From contig NZ_CP108414.1 of NCBI RefSeq assembly GCF_035978755.1, forward strand, positions 4,526,001-4,590,000: a DNA stretch of 64,000 nt. Direction: 5' to 3'. Position 1 is the first letter of the stretch. Every line of letters starts with the position of its first letter. The DNA is from Streptomyces sp. NBC_01298. Its GTDB lineage: Bacteria > Actinomycetota > Actinomycetes > Streptomycetales > Streptomycetaceae. The notes below the pieces were generated by a model. That model saw nothing but the letters and a program-made list of their open reading frames with translations, did not search any database and had not been told where the DNA came from. Made by a program: the position numbers and the translations under genes. Positions 16,292 through 25,227 of the stretch are shown piece after piece.

Positions 16292-17671
16292 ATGACGCCC
16301 GCACGGACCGAGACCGGACGCTGGATCGAGGACTGGGACCCCGAGAACGAGGAGTTCTGGCAGCGGTCCGGCCGCAAGACCGCCCGCCGCAACCTGATCC
16401 TCTCGGTCCTCTCCGAGCACATCGGCTTCTCCGTATGGAGCATGTGGTCGGTCCTGGTGCTCTTCATGTCGCCCGAGATAGGCCTCGGCTTCACCCCGCC
16501 CGAGAAGTTCCTGCTCGTCATCGTCCCCACCCTGGTGGGCGCCCTGCTGCGGCTCCCCTACAGCTACGCGGTGACCCGTTTCGGCGGCCGCAACTGGACC
16601 GTGTTCGCCACCGCCGTCCTGCTCGTCCCGACGCTCGCCGCACTCTGGTTCGTCCAGCAGCCGGGCACCCCGCTCTGGGTGTTCCTGCTGATCGGCGCGG
16701 CCGGCGGAGTGGGAGGCGGCAACTTCGCCTCCTCCATGACGAACATCGCCGTCCTCTTCCCGCGACACCTCCAGGGCTGGGCCCTCGGCATCAACGCGGG
16801 CGGCGGAAACCTCGGCGTCGCGGCGATCCAGCTGATCGGCCTGCTGGTCATCGCCACGGCCGGCAGCTCCCATCCCGCCTACGTCATCTCCGCGTACCTC
16901 CCCCTGATCGTGCTGGCCTCGCTCCTCGCCGCGCTGAAGATGGACAACTTCACCGCCGTGCGCGGCGCACCCGGCGCCCAGCTCGAGGCCCTGCGCGACC
17001 CGCACACCTGGTGGATCTCCCTCCTCTACGTCGGCACCTTCGGCTCCTTCATCGGCTACGGCTTCGCCTTCGGGCTGGTGCTCCAGAGCCAGTTCGGAGC
17101 CACCCCGCTGGAGTCGGCCTCGTACACCTTCCTCGGACCGCTGCTCGGTTCCCTGGCCCGGCCACTGGGCGGGCTGCTGGCCGACCGGTGCGGCGGCGCC
17201 CTGATCACCCTCTGCACCTTCTGCGCGATGGCCGCGGGCACCGGGGTCCTGCTGCTGGCCTCCGCGCAGGGCTCCTTCGCGCTCTTCATCTGCGGATTCA
17301 CCGCACTGTTCGTGCTGACCGGCATCGGCAACGGCTCGACGTACAAGATGATCCCAGCGGTGTTCGCCCAGAGGGCCGAGGAGGACGTGCTCTCCGGCCA
17401 CGACGCGACGGAGGCCTTCGCCCGGGCCCGCACCCTCTCGGGTGCGCTGATCGGCATCGCCGGCGCGATCGGCGCCCTCGGCGGGGTCGGGGTCAACCTG
17501 GTCTTCCGCAGCGCGTACGGCGGCTCCGGGAAGTCCGGTGAGCCCGCGTTCCTCGCCTTCCTCGCCTACTACCTGGTGTGCGTCCTGGTCACCTGTGCGG
17601 TCTACCTCCGCAAGCGCCCCGCCGCCGAGCCGGCCCCCCGGCGCGTCCTCACCGGTGCCGGCCGTGGGTGA
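16292..17671 (+). CDS. narK-like: NarK/NasA-type nitrate/nitrite MFS transporter
   Basis: A 459-residue NNP-family transporter. The start RWIEDWDPENEEFW is typical of actinobacterial NarK proteins. The nitrate signature is NAGGGNLGVA (about residues 168-177), with a second Gly-rich signature in the C-terminal half (TGIGNGSTYKMIP). About twelve hydrophobic segments are visible. It imports nitrate and/or exports nitrite. It heads an operon with nitrate reductase and two flavoproteins, under the operator shared with the nitrous-acid operon. That suggests a role in supplying or balancing nitrite rather than general nitrogen assimilation. Confidence 0.9.
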   Translation: MTPARTETGRWIEDWDPENEEFWQRSGRKTARRNLILSVLSEHIGFSVWSMWSVLVLFMSPEIGLGFTPPEKFLLVIVPTLVGALLRLPYSYAVTRFGGRNWTVFATAVLLVPTLAALWFVQQPGTPLWVFLLIGAAGGVGGGNFASSMTNIAVLFPRHLQGWALGINAGGGNLGVAAIQLIGLLVIATAGSSHPAYVISAYLPLIVLASLLAALKMDNFTAVRGAPGAQLEALRDPHTWWISLLYVGTFGSFIGYGFAFGLVLQSQFGATPLESASYTFLGPLLGSLARPLGGLLADRCGGALITLCTFCAMAAGTGVLLLASAQGSFALFICGFTALFVLTGIGNGSTYKMIPAVFAQRAEEDVLSGHDATEAFARARTLSGALIGIAGAIGALGGVGVNLVFRSAYGGSGKSGEPAFLAFLAYYLVCVLVTCAVYLRKRPAAEPAPRRVLTGAGRG

Positions 17672-19805
17672 GGTCAGGACCCACTGCCCGTACTGCGCCC
17701 TCCAGTGCGGCACCGTGCTGGGCACCAGAGCCGGTCGTACGGCCGTCCGGCCCGACGCGGAATTCCCGGTGAACCAGGGCGGGTTGTGCCAGAAGGGCTG
17801 GACCGCTCCCGCCCTGCTGGGCACGCCCGACCGGCTGACCCGGCCGCTGGTGCGCGGGGCGGACGGCCGGCTCGCCCCCAGCACCTGGGAGGCCGCCCTC
17901 GACACGATCGCCGCGCGGCTGCGGGACATCCGCGAGGAGCACGGCCCCGACGCGGTGGGCGTGTTCGGCGGGGGCGGACTCACCAACGAAAAGGCCTACC
18001 AGCTGGGCAAGTTCGCCCGGGTCGCGCTCGGCACCAGCCAGATCGACTACAACGGCCGGTTCTGCATGTCCTCGGCCGCCGCCGCGGGCACCACCGCCTT
18101 CGGGCTCGACCGCGGCCTGCCGTTCCCCGTCACCGATCTCGGCGGGGCCGAGGTGATCCTCCTCGCCGGCGCCAACCCGGCCGAGACGATGCCGCCGCTG
18201 ATGCGCCACCTGAACAAGGCCCGGCTCATCGTCATCGACCCCCGGCGCACCCCCACCGCCGAGGCCGCGGCCCTGCACCTCCAGCCGGCGCCCGGCACCG
18301 ACCTCGCACTGGCCCTGGGACTGCTGCACCTCGCGGTCGTCGAGGGCCACGCCGACCAGCCCTTCCTGGACAAGCGCACCACCGGCTTCGACGCCGCCTG
18401 GCGGCGGGCCGCCGCCTGGTGGCCCGAGCGCGTGGAGCGGGTCACCGGGGTCCCGGTCGCCGAACAGCGCGAGGCGGTCCGCATGCTGGCCGGCGCGCAG
18501 CGGGCGTACGTCCTGACCGGACGCGGCGCGGAGCAGCACAGCAAGGGCACCGACACGGTCTCCGCCTTCATCAACCTCGCCCTCACCCTCGGCCTGCCCG
18601 GCCGCGAGGGCAGCGGCTACGGCTGCCTGACCGGCCAGGGCAACGGCCAGGGCGGGCGCGAACACGGCCAGAAGGCCGACCAGCTGCCCGGCTACCGCAT
18701 GCTGACCGACCCCGCCGCCCGCGCCCACGTCGCCGGGGTGTGGGGGGTGGAGCCCGAGGACCTGCCGGGTCCCGGCCGCAGCGCCTACGAACTCCTCGAC
18801 GCGCTCGGTACGGACGGCGGTCCGCGCGCCCTGCTCGTCTTCGGCTCGAACCCGGCGGTCTCGGCGCCGCACGCGGCCCGGATCGGCGACCGGCTCGCCT
18901 CGCTCGACCTGCTGGTGGTGGCCGACTTCGTGCCCTCCGAGACCGCGCTCCTCGCCGACGTCGTCCTCCCCGTGACCCAGTGGGCCGAGGAAGAGGGCAC
19001 GATGACCAACCTGGAAGGGCGGGTGCTGCGCCGCCGCCGGCTGCTGACCCCGCCCGGCGAGGCCCGCAGCGACCTCGAGGTGCTGCACGGCCTCGCGGTC
19101 CGGCTCGGCCGGCCCGCCGCGCAGTTCCCCACCGAGCCGCGCGAGGTTTTCGAGGAGCTGCGCCGCGCCTCGCGCGGCGGGCGCGCCGACTACTCCGGCA
19201 TCAGCTACGAACGCCTCGACGCGGGCGAGGCCCTGTACTGGCCCTGCCCCCAGGACGCGAGAGAGGACGGCCCGGCCGGGGACGGGCCCGCACCCCACCC
19301 GGGCACCCCCCGCCTGTTCCTCGACGCCTTCGCGCACCCGGACGGGCTGGCCCGGTTCGCCGAGGTCGAGCACCGCGACAGCGCCGAGACCCCCGACGCG
19401 GACTTCCCGCTGTACGCCACCACGGGGCGGGTGCTCGCCCAGTACCAGTCGGGCGCGCAGACCCGCCGGATCCCCGAACTGACCGCGGCGGCGCCGGAGA
19501 TGTTCGTCGAGGTGCACCCCGACACCGCCGGGCGCCACGGGCTCGTCGAGGGCGCCGAGGCCAGGGTGAGCTCGGCGCGCGGCAGCACCGTGGCACGGGT
19601 CCGGCTGGTCGGGACCCTGCGTACGGACACGGTCTTCCTGCCCTTCCACTTCGCCGGGGCCGGCCGGGCCAACCTGATCACCAGCCCCGCGCTCGACCCG
19701 CGCAGCAAGATGCCCGAGTTCAAGGTGTGCGCGGTGCGCATCGGGCCGGCCACCGAGCCGGCCACCGAGCCGGTCCGCGAACCGCTCGCCGGGGCCCGGC
19801 CGTGA
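17664..19805 (+). CDS. nasA-like: Assimilatory nitrate reductase catalytic subunit (molybdopterin, [4Fe-4S])
   Basis: About 713 residues. The N-terminal iron-sulfur motif is C-P-Y-C-x3-C (residues 8-15) plus the Cys of GGLCQKGW (about 42). Downstream are molybdopterin-binding segments, including YNGRFCMSSAAAAGT with a Cys in the place of the Mo ligand, GANPAETMPP, VIDPRRTPTA, TGQGNGQGGREHGQKADQLPG and a C-terminal LYATTGR...FLPFHFAG domain. It catalyses nitrate to nitrite. Start GTG at 17664 overlaps the transporter by 8 bp; a GTG at 17655 is also possible. The C-terminus repeats ATEPATEPVREP. Confidence 0.88.
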   Translation: MGEVRTHCPYCALQCGTVLGTRAGRTAVRPDAEFPVNQGGLCQKGWTAPALLGTPDRLTRPLVRGADGRLAPSTWEAALDTIAARLRDIREEHGPDAVGVFGGGGLTNEKAYQLGKFARVALGTSQIDYNGRFCMSSAAAAGTTAFGLDRGLPFPVTDLGGAEVILLAGANPAETMPPLMRHLNKARLIVIDPRRTPTAEAAALHLQPAPGTDLALALGLLHLAVVEGHADQPFLDKRTTGFDAAWRRAAAWWPERVERVTGVPVAEQREAVRMLAGAQRAYVLTGRGAEQHSKGTDTVSAFINLALTLGLPGREGSGYGCLTGQGNGQGGREHGQKADQLPGYRMLTDPAARAHVAGVWGVEPEDLPGPGRSAYELLDALGTDGGPRALLVFGSNPAVSAPHAARIGDRLASLDLLVVADFVPSETALLADVVLPVTQWAEEEGTMTNLEGRVLRRRRLLTPPGEARSDLEVLHGLAVRLGRPAAQFPTEPREVFEELRRASRGGRADYSGISYERLDAGEALYWPCPQDAREDGPAGDGPAPHPGTPRLFLDAFAHPDGLARFAEVEHRDSAETPDADFPLYATTGRVLAQYQSGAQTRRIPELTAAAPEMFVEVHPDTAGRHGLVEGAEARVSSARGSTVARVRLVGTLRTDTVFLPFHFAGAGRANLITSPALDPRSKMPEFKVCAVRIGPATEPATEPVREPLAGARP

Positions 19806-21211
19806 GCGCGGGCGAGGTGCTCGTGGTGGGCAACGGGCCCGCCGCGAACCGGTTCGTGGAGCGGCTCCACCACCACGGCCACCGGGGCGGCGTCACCGTG
19901 CTCGGCGCCGAGCACGGGGCCGCGTACAACCGGGTGCTGCTGACCTCCGTCCTGGACGGCACCCTGCCGCCCGACGCGCTCGCGCTGCCCTCGCCGCCTG
20001 CGGGCACCCGGCTGCACACCGGTGTCACCGTGACCCGGATCGACCGCGCACGCCGCCTCGTCCACACGCGGGACGGGGCCGCGCACCGCTACGACACCCT
20101 GGTCCTGGCGACCGGCGCCCGGCCCGCCGTCCCCCAGATCCCGGGACTCGCGGCGGGCGGCGCCTCCCCCGAGCACGATGTCCTGGCGCTCCGCACCCTC
20201 GCCGACGCCGAACGGATCGCCCGGACACCCCCGCTGAGCGCGGTGGTCGTGGGCGCCGGGCTGCTCGGTGTGGAGGCGGCCGCCGCCCTGCGCCGCGCGG
20301 GTCACGACGTGGCCCTCGTCCACCGCGGGCCGCATCCGCTGGACCGGCGGCTGGACTCCGTCGCGGGCACGCTCCTCACCCGGCGGCTCGAAGGCATGGG
20401 CATCGAGGTCCACGCGGGCCGCCGGGCGGCCGAGCACCACCACGGGAAACTGGTCCTCGACGACGGCAGGGTGCTGGCGGCCGACCTCGTGCTGCTGTGC
20501 ACCGGAGCGGTACCGGACACCGGGCTCGCCCGCCGGGCCGGGCTCAGGGTCCGCTCGGGCGTCGTGGTCGACGGCCTGCTGCGCACCGACGACCCGCGCA
20601 TCCACGCCATCGGCGACTGCGCGGAGCACCCGGGCGACACCGCGGGCCACCTCGAACCCGCCTGGGAACAGGCGGAGACCCTCGCCCGGCACCTCACCGG
20701 GACCCCCGTACGGCACCGCGGCACCCGCCAGGTCACCAGGCTGCGGATCCCCGGCACGGACCTCGTCCAGCTGGGCCGGGGCGGAGGGATCACCGACGAC
20801 GACGCCGGTGAGCTGGTCGCCTTCACCGATCCGGCGGGCGGCCGGTACGCCCGGCTGACGCTGCACGGCGAGCGGATCACCGAGGCGGTCCTGCTGGGAC
20901 TGCCGCGTGCCATCGCCGCGGTGACCCGGCTCTACGAACTCGACCTGCCGGTGCCGGCGGGGCGGCTGGAGCTCCTGCTCGGCACGTCGCCCGCCGCGGC
21001 GGGCGACGAGGAACTGCCCGACGACGCGGTGATCTGCCGCTGCAACAACGTCACGAAGCACGCGCTCGCCGAGGCCTGCCGGGCCGGAGCCCACGACCTG
21101 CCGTCGATCGCCGCGGCGACCCGGGCCACCACCGGCTGCGGCGGCTGCACGGACGCGGTACGCGCCCTGTGCGGAACACTTCGTCCTTCGGAAGGGACCG
21201 ACACCCCGTGA
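19802..21211 (+). CDS. FAD oxidoreductase with C-terminal BFD-type [2Fe-2S] domain, nitrate reductase electron donor
   Basis: A 469-residue protein. FAD-binding GNGPAANRFVERL is at the N-terminus, the NAD(P)H motif GAGLLGVEAAAAL near residue 148, and IGDCAEHPG near 275. A BFD-like [2Fe-2S] site near residues 408-450 has ICRCNN and TGCGGC supplying four cysteines. This layout matches NasB-type electron-transfer subunits and the N-terminal part of NirB. No sirohaem domain follows, so it cannot reduce nitrite by itself. Start GTG overlaps the nitrate reductase stop by 4 bp. Confidence 0.82.
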   Translation: MSAGEVLVVGNGPAANRFVERLHHHGHRGGVTVLGAEHGAAYNRVLLTSVLDGTLPPDALALPSPPAGTRLHTGVTVTRIDRARRLVHTRDGAAHRYDTLVLATGARPAVPQIPGLAAGGASPEHDVLALRTLADAERIARTPPLSAVVVGAGLLGVEAAAALRRAGHDVALVHRGPHPLDRRLDSVAGTLLTRRLEGMGIEVHAGRRAAEHHHGKLVLDDGRVLAADLVLLCTGAVPDTGLARRAGLRVRSGVVVDGLLRTDDPRIHAIGDCAEHPGDTAGHLEPAWEQAETLARHLTGTPVRHRGTRQVTRLRIPGTDLVQLGRGGGITDDDAGELVAFTDPAGGRYARLTLHGERITEAVLLGLPRAIAAVTRLYELDLPVPAGRLELLLGTSPAAAGDEELPDDAVICRCNNVTKHALAEACRAGAHDLPSIAAATRATTGCGGCTDAVRALCGTLRPSEGTDTP

Positions 21212-22419
21212 ACCGCACTCTCGTCCTGGCCGGGTACGGCATGGCAGGGCACCGCCTCGTGGAGGAGCTGCGCTCCCTCGACACGGCCGGTGTCTGGCGG
21301 ATCGTGGTCCTGGCCGAGGAACCGCACCCCGCCTACGACCGGGTCGCCCTCTCCTCCTACCTGGACGGCCGCAGCGCGGCGGACCTCGCCCTCGCCGCAC
21401 CGGGCTTCCTCGACGACCCGCTGCTGGAACTGCGCCTGAGCACCGGCGTCGACCGCGTGGACCGCGCCGCGCGGACCGTGACCACCACCACCGGTGAGGT
21501 GATCGGCTACGACGCCCTGGTGCTGGCCACCGGATCCCGGCCGTTCATCCCGCCGGTACCGGGCCACGACCTGCCGGGCTGCTACGCCTACCGCTCGTTC
21601 GGAGACCTCGACGCGATCCGCGCCGCGGCGCGGCCGGGCCGCCCCGGGGTGGTGATCGGCGGCGGCCTGCTCGGCCTGGAGGCGGCGAACGCGCTGCGGC
21701 TGCTCGGCATGGAGCCGCACGTGGTGGAGCTCGCCCCGCGGCTGATGCCCCTCCAGGTGGACCCGGACGGCGGCGAGGTCCTCGCGCGGCACGTCCGGGA
21801 CCGGGGGCTGCGGATCCACTGCGGCGTCGCGACGGCGGCGATCGAGGCGGGTCCCGACGGGCGGGCGAGCGGCGTGGCCCTGGCGGACGGCTCCACCCTC
21901 GAAGCGGACGTGGTGGTGTTCTCGGCGGGTGTGCGCCCGCGGGACGAGCTCGCCGGTCCGGCGGGTCTGGCCACCGGCGAACGCGGCGGGATCCTGGTCG
22001 ACGAGTACTGCCGTACGCAGGACCCGCACGTCTGGGCGATCGGCGAGTGCGCGGCGGTGGCCGGGCGCTGCTACGGGCTGGCCGCACCCGGCTACCGGAT
22101 GGCCGCGTCCGTGGCCCGACAGCTGCTGGGCCTGGCCGGGGAGCCGTTCGGGGAGGCGGACATGTCCACCCGGCTGAAGCTGCTCGGCGTGGAGGTGGCG
22201 AGCTTCGGCGACGCCCACGCGAGCACCGCGGGCGCCCTGGCGCTCAGCCGGCGGGACGGGGCGGCCGGGACGTACGCGAAGCTCGTCCTGGACGCGGACG
22301 GCCGGACCCTGCTCGGCGGCGTCCTGGTCGGCGACGCCGGCGCCTACGGCGAGCTGCGGCCCTTCCTCGGCCGGGTGATGCCGGCCGCGGGGCACCGGCT
22401 GCTGGCCGGTGCGCACTGA
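21208..22419 (+). CDS. NirB N-terminal-like FAD oxidoreductase without sirohaem domain
   Basis: A 403-residue pyridine-nucleotide-disulfide-fold flavoprotein. Motifs are LAGYGMAGHRLVEEL (residues 5-19), HPAYDRVALSSYL, VIGGGLLGLEAANAL (about 150) and IGECAAVAGRCYGLAAP. It aligns with the FAD/NADH module of NirB-type nitrite reductases. It ends where NirB would continue into BFD, ferredoxin-like and sirohaem domains. With the preceding gene it probably passes electrons from NAD(P)H to nitrate reductase. GTGA overlap with the upstream gene; last gene of the operon. Confidence 0.8.
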   Translation: MNRTLVLAGYGMAGHRLVEELRSLDTAGVWRIVVLAEEPHPAYDRVALSSYLDGRSAADLALAAPGFLDDPLLELRLSTGVDRVDRAARTVTTTTGEVIGYDALVLATGSRPFIPPVPGHDLPGCYAYRSFGDLDAIRAAARPGRPGVVIGGGLLGLEAANALRLLGMEPHVVELAPRLMPLQVDPDGGEVLARHVRDRGLRIHCGVATAAIEAGPDGRASGVALADGSTLEADVVVFSAGVRPRDELAGPAGLATGERGGILVDEYCRTQDPHVWAIGECAAVAGRCYGLAAPGYRMAASVARQLLGLAGEPFGEADMSTRLKLLGVEVASFGDAHASTAGALALSRRDGAAGTYAKLVLDADGRTLLGGVLVGDAGAYGELRPFLGRVMPAAGHRLLAGAH

Positions 22420-22453
22420 GCGCGACCGGGTGGGCAAGCCCCGGAAAGCAGAA

Positions 22454-22487
22454 CACCCCTCCCGGGCGTGGAGCGCCGAGAGGGGTG
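22454..22487. terminator. Bidirectional terminator between convergent operons
   Basis: CACCCCTC (22454-22461) pairs with GAGGGGTG (22480-22487) in the 103-bp gap between the NirB-like gene (+) and the LuxC-like gene (-). Confidence 0.65.
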
Positions 22488-22522
22488 GACGGGAACCGGA
22501 GCGGGACCGGCGCGGGACCGGA

Positions 22523-23896
22523 TCAGTCGCGGATGACGGTCTTGGTCCGCATCAGGAACTCGCCCAGGTAGGCGTCGTGGGGAACGCCCGGCCTGATCCA
22601 GTACGTCGGGTGGTCGCCGAGGTAGACGTTGCTGATCGTGGGCTCCGCGAGCAGCTCGTCGATCAGGGCCTCGTCGTCGGTGAACGCGGTCAGCACCAGG
22701 GAGTTGCGCAGCGGCCCGACACCGTCGGAGGGCGACCACGGGGCCACCCACACGCAGGGGAAGGGCAGTTCGATGGAGGCCTGCTCCGCGTCCGGGCGGT
22801 CCAGCTGGTGCACGGCCGGGCGCAGGACCGCGCTGCCGTCGCCGAGCTCCTCCACGACGCCGTCGCCGCCGAGGTGCGCCGTGGTGCCGGCCGCCTTGGC
22901 GAGCAGGAACTTCTCGATCGCCCGGGCCCCCTCCACCGGCTGCACCGCCAGAACGGCCTTGTCGTCCTCCGGAGGCAGGCTCGGGATCAGCGCGAGGCGC
23001 TCGGCGATGGCCCGCGCGAGCGGCGCCGGGTCCCCGTCGATGAGCACGGTGGTGGCGTTGATGCAGGCCACCCCGCCCTGGTGGCTGATGGAGTCCACGA
23101 TGGTGTCGAGGTGGTCGCGCCAGTCGACGCCGGCCGGGACCAGCATCTTCGAGCGGCCCGGACCCTGCGGCAGCACCCGGGTGCCCGCGTACTTGCGGAC
23201 GACGTCGTCGCCGCCGTAGACGAGGCCGTAGTCGGCGCCGCGCAGGATCTCGTCGGCCGCCTCGTAGTCCGTGGGCAGCAGCACGACCTGGTCCTCGCCG
23301 AAGCCCGCGGCCCGCAGGGCCGAGATCAGCCGGTGCGGGGTGAACGGCTCGCGGCGCGAAGGCCGCACGGCGACCCGGTAGCCCAGCGCGAGGGCCTCCA
23401 CCCACAGCGAGTGCGGACCGGGGTGGTTGCCCGCCGCGTGCACCGCGAACACGTCGCCGCGCCGGGTCCACACGGCGCTGCCGTTGCGGGTCGCCTCGGC
23501 GCGCCAGTCGTCCACGGCGCCGACCGGCCGCGCCTGGAAGGCGGCGTACCGGGACTGCTCGGTGGCCTCGATGATGGCGGCCGTCGCGGCCCGGACGACA
23601 CCGATCGGCACGCCGGAGACGCGGGCGACCGTGTGCTCGTACTCGGCGAAGGACAGTCCGTCGATGGTCTCCTCGGCGAAGATCCGTCCGGCCCGCTCCA
23701 GTGCCTCCGTCCGCTCGGCGAGGGGCAGCGAGGACGCCTTGCGCAGCGCGGTCATCGCCCGCGTCACGAACAGCTTGGGCACCAGGCTGAGTTCGGCGAC
23801 CGGCGCACCCGTCACGTCCGTGACGGTCGTCCGCTTGCGTGCGCGGAAGGGGCCGGCGGGCCCGAGTGCGTCCAGCGTGATCAGGCCGGAACTCAT
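22523..23896 (-). CDS. LuxC-like acyl-CoA/acyl-protein reductase (aldehyde dehydrogenase fold)
   Basis: A 457-residue protein of the LuxC/ALDH superfamily. HAAGNHPGPHSLW and YRVAVRPSRREPFTP form the cofactor region. LVYGGDDVVRKYA follows, and HQGGVACINATTV (about residues 272-284) carries the catalytic Cys. In the lux system LuxC reduces an acyl thioester passed from LuxE. Here the LuxE-like gene lies one codon upstream, so the pair can reduce a carboxylic acid to an aldehyde. There are no luciferase genes, and the context is aromatic, so an aryl acid such as a hydroxyanthranilate is a reasonable substrate (inference). Confidence 0.82.
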   Translation of the reverse strand: MSSGLITLDALGPAGPFRARKRTTVTDVTGAPVAELSLVPKLFVTRAMTALRKASSLPLAERTEALERAGRIFAEETIDGLSFAEYEHTVARVSGVPIGVVRAATAAIIEATEQSRYAAFQARPVGAVDDWRAEATRNGSAVWTRRGDVFAVHAAGNHPGPHSLWVEALALGYRVAVRPSRREPFTPHRLISALRAAGFGEDQVVLLPTDYEAADEILRGADYGLVYGGDDVVRKYAGTRVLPQGPGRSKMLVPAGVDWRDHLDTIVDSISHQGGVACINATTVLIDGDPAPLARAIAERLALIPSLPPEDDKAVLAVQPVEGARAIEKFLLAKAAGTTAHLGGDGVVEELGDGSAVLRPAVHQLDRPDAEQASIELPFPCVWVAPWSPSDGVGPLRNSLVLTAFTDDEALIDELLAEPTISNVYLGDHPTYWIRPGVPHDAYLGEFLMRTKTVIRD

Positions 23897-23897
23897 T

Positions 23898-25001
23898 TTA
23901 ATAGACCCCTTCGATGACGGTCTCGTTGTCGAACTCCTGGACCGGCGCGATGTCCGCCACGGAGTCGCCGAGCTGCCAGACGCCTTCGGGGCCGGGCACG
24001 CGCGTCGCGTAGTCGCGCTCCAGGTTGTTGGGCATGAACAGGCTCTTGCTGACGTGGTGCATGACCACCTGGCCGCGCTCGCCGTACCCGACGGTCTCGC
24101 GCGTCTGGGGGTCCACCACGTCGAAGACCATGTGCGGGGAGAACGGGTCGTAGATGCACGGGTCGTCGTCCGAGAGGCCGGGGCGCTCGGAGGCGTTGCC
24201 GAGGATCATCGTGGAGCCGTAGCCGCTGTAGAGGTGGGCCTTGGGGAAGACCTCGGTGCGGTACAGGTAGCGGGTGTCGGCGTCCATCTGGGTGCCGACC
24301 CAGTTGATCGCCTTGACCTTCTCGTCGATGAGCTTGGCGAGGTCGTCGCGGCGGGCGAGGCGCTCCAGGATCGGCGGCGTACACATCAGGACGCCGATGT
24401 CCTGGGTCTGGAGCAGGAACGCCACCTGGTCGACGATGTGCTCGGCGTAGGCGCCGGCGTCCGCGGCCCGGCCCTCGGAGATGAGCTTCTTGACCCAGCG
24501 CGGGTCCAGGTCGACGGTGAAGGCGAGGCCGCCGCGGAAGGCGGTCTGGCGCTTGATGACGTCGCCCACCATGTGGGGCCCGGTCGGGGCCACGACCAGC
24601 CAGTTCACGTTCTGCGGAACGCCGTGCCGGTCGAGCTGGGCGCTGCTCCAGGTGAGCAGGCGGTCCAGCCACTCCTGGAGCAGCACGATGCGCTTGGGGG
24701 CGCCGGTGGTGCCGCCGCTCTCGTAGACGCCGACGACCTCGGGGTGCGGGCCGTAGCCGCGGGGGATGAGGTCCTCGGCGCGCACGTCGCGCAGCTCGTT
24801 GGCGAGGTTGGGGAAGCGGGACAGGTCCGCGAATCCGTGAATGTCGGTCAGCGGATCGAAACCGAGAGTTCCTGCGCGTTCGAGCCAGAACGGCGAGCCC
24901 GTTTCCGGGGAGAAATGCCACCGCAGAGCGGCGCGCAGGAATGCGTCGGGGTCCGGCTGGGTGTCGAGTGGAAATTCCAGCAGGGGATCAACGGTTGACA
25001 C
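23898..25001 (-). CDS. LuxE-like acyl-protein synthetase/acyl-activating enzyme
   Basis: A 367-residue protein from the GTG at 25001, preceded by a strong GGAAGGAG ribosome site. The adenylation loop is YESGGTTGAPKRIVL (about residues 98-112), with APTGPHMVG, GTQMDADTRYLYR and YSGYGSTMILGNA after it, as in LuxE-domain proteins. It activates a carboxylate as acyl-AMP and passes it to a thiol for LuxC-like reduction. The downstream luxC-like ATG lies immediately after the stop. Divergent from the flavodoxin gene. Confidence 0.8.
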   Translation of the reverse strand: MSTVDPLLEFPLDTQPDPDAFLRAALRWHFSPETGSPFWLERAGTLGFDPLTDIHGFADLSRFPNLANELRDVRAEDLIPRGYGPHPEVVGVYESGGTTGAPKRIVLLQEWLDRLLTWSSAQLDRHGVPQNVNWLVVAPTGPHMVGDVIKRQTAFRGGLAFTVDLDPRWVKKLISEGRAADAGAYAEHIVDQVAFLLQTQDIGVLMCTPPILERLARRDDLAKLIDEKVKAINWVGTQMDADTRYLYRTEVFPKAHLYSGYGSTMILGNASERPGLSDDDPCIYDPFSPHMVFDVVDPQTRETVGYGERGQVVMHHVSKSLFMPNNLERDYATRVPGPEGVWQLGDSVADIAPVQEFDNETVIEGVY

Positions 25002-25043
25002 GATGCTCCTTCCGGCGGGGCTGATTGGCGCCGTACCTTCCGC

Positions 25044-25096
25044 ATGGTGCGCCGTGCCCCGGGACCGGTCCACGCCATGGCGACGAGTCCGTCAAC
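25044..25096 (-). promoter_or_regulatory. Weak CCTGAC-type box and -10 upstream of the LuxE/LuxC operon
   Basis: On the minus strand GTTGACGGA (from 25096) resembles the CCTGACRGA box. CACCAT (25049-25044) lies at the same distance as the -10 of the better members. Weak match; included for completeness. Confidence 0.35.
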
Positions 25097-25117
25097 TGAC
25101 CGCCGTATCGGCCGCCA

Positions 25118-25170
25118 CCTGACAGATTTCACTGCCGGCCATTGCCGGATTTCCGCCCGATCACCAGCAT
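25118..25170 (+). promoter_or_regulatory. Regulon promoter of the flavodoxin gene (CCTGACAGA box)
   Basis: CCTGACAGA starts at 25118, TTGCCG fits a -35 at 25142, and CAGCAT (25165-25170) fits the -10. The box-to--10 distance is the one shared across the set. Confidence 0.6.
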
Positions 25171-25227
25171 CCGATGGTCCGAATCACGCCCCGAACCCAT
25201 CGATCTCGCCCCAGGAGATGTCTAGGC

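Noticed and set aside
19802..22419. NirBD nitrite reductase
   Set aside because: Both flavoproteins end before the sirohaem/[4Fe-4S] domain and there is no NirD-like Rieske subunit.
22523..25001. A bioluminescence (lux) operon
   Set aside because: No luxA or luxB luciferase subunits and no luxD; only the acid-activation and reduction pair is present.
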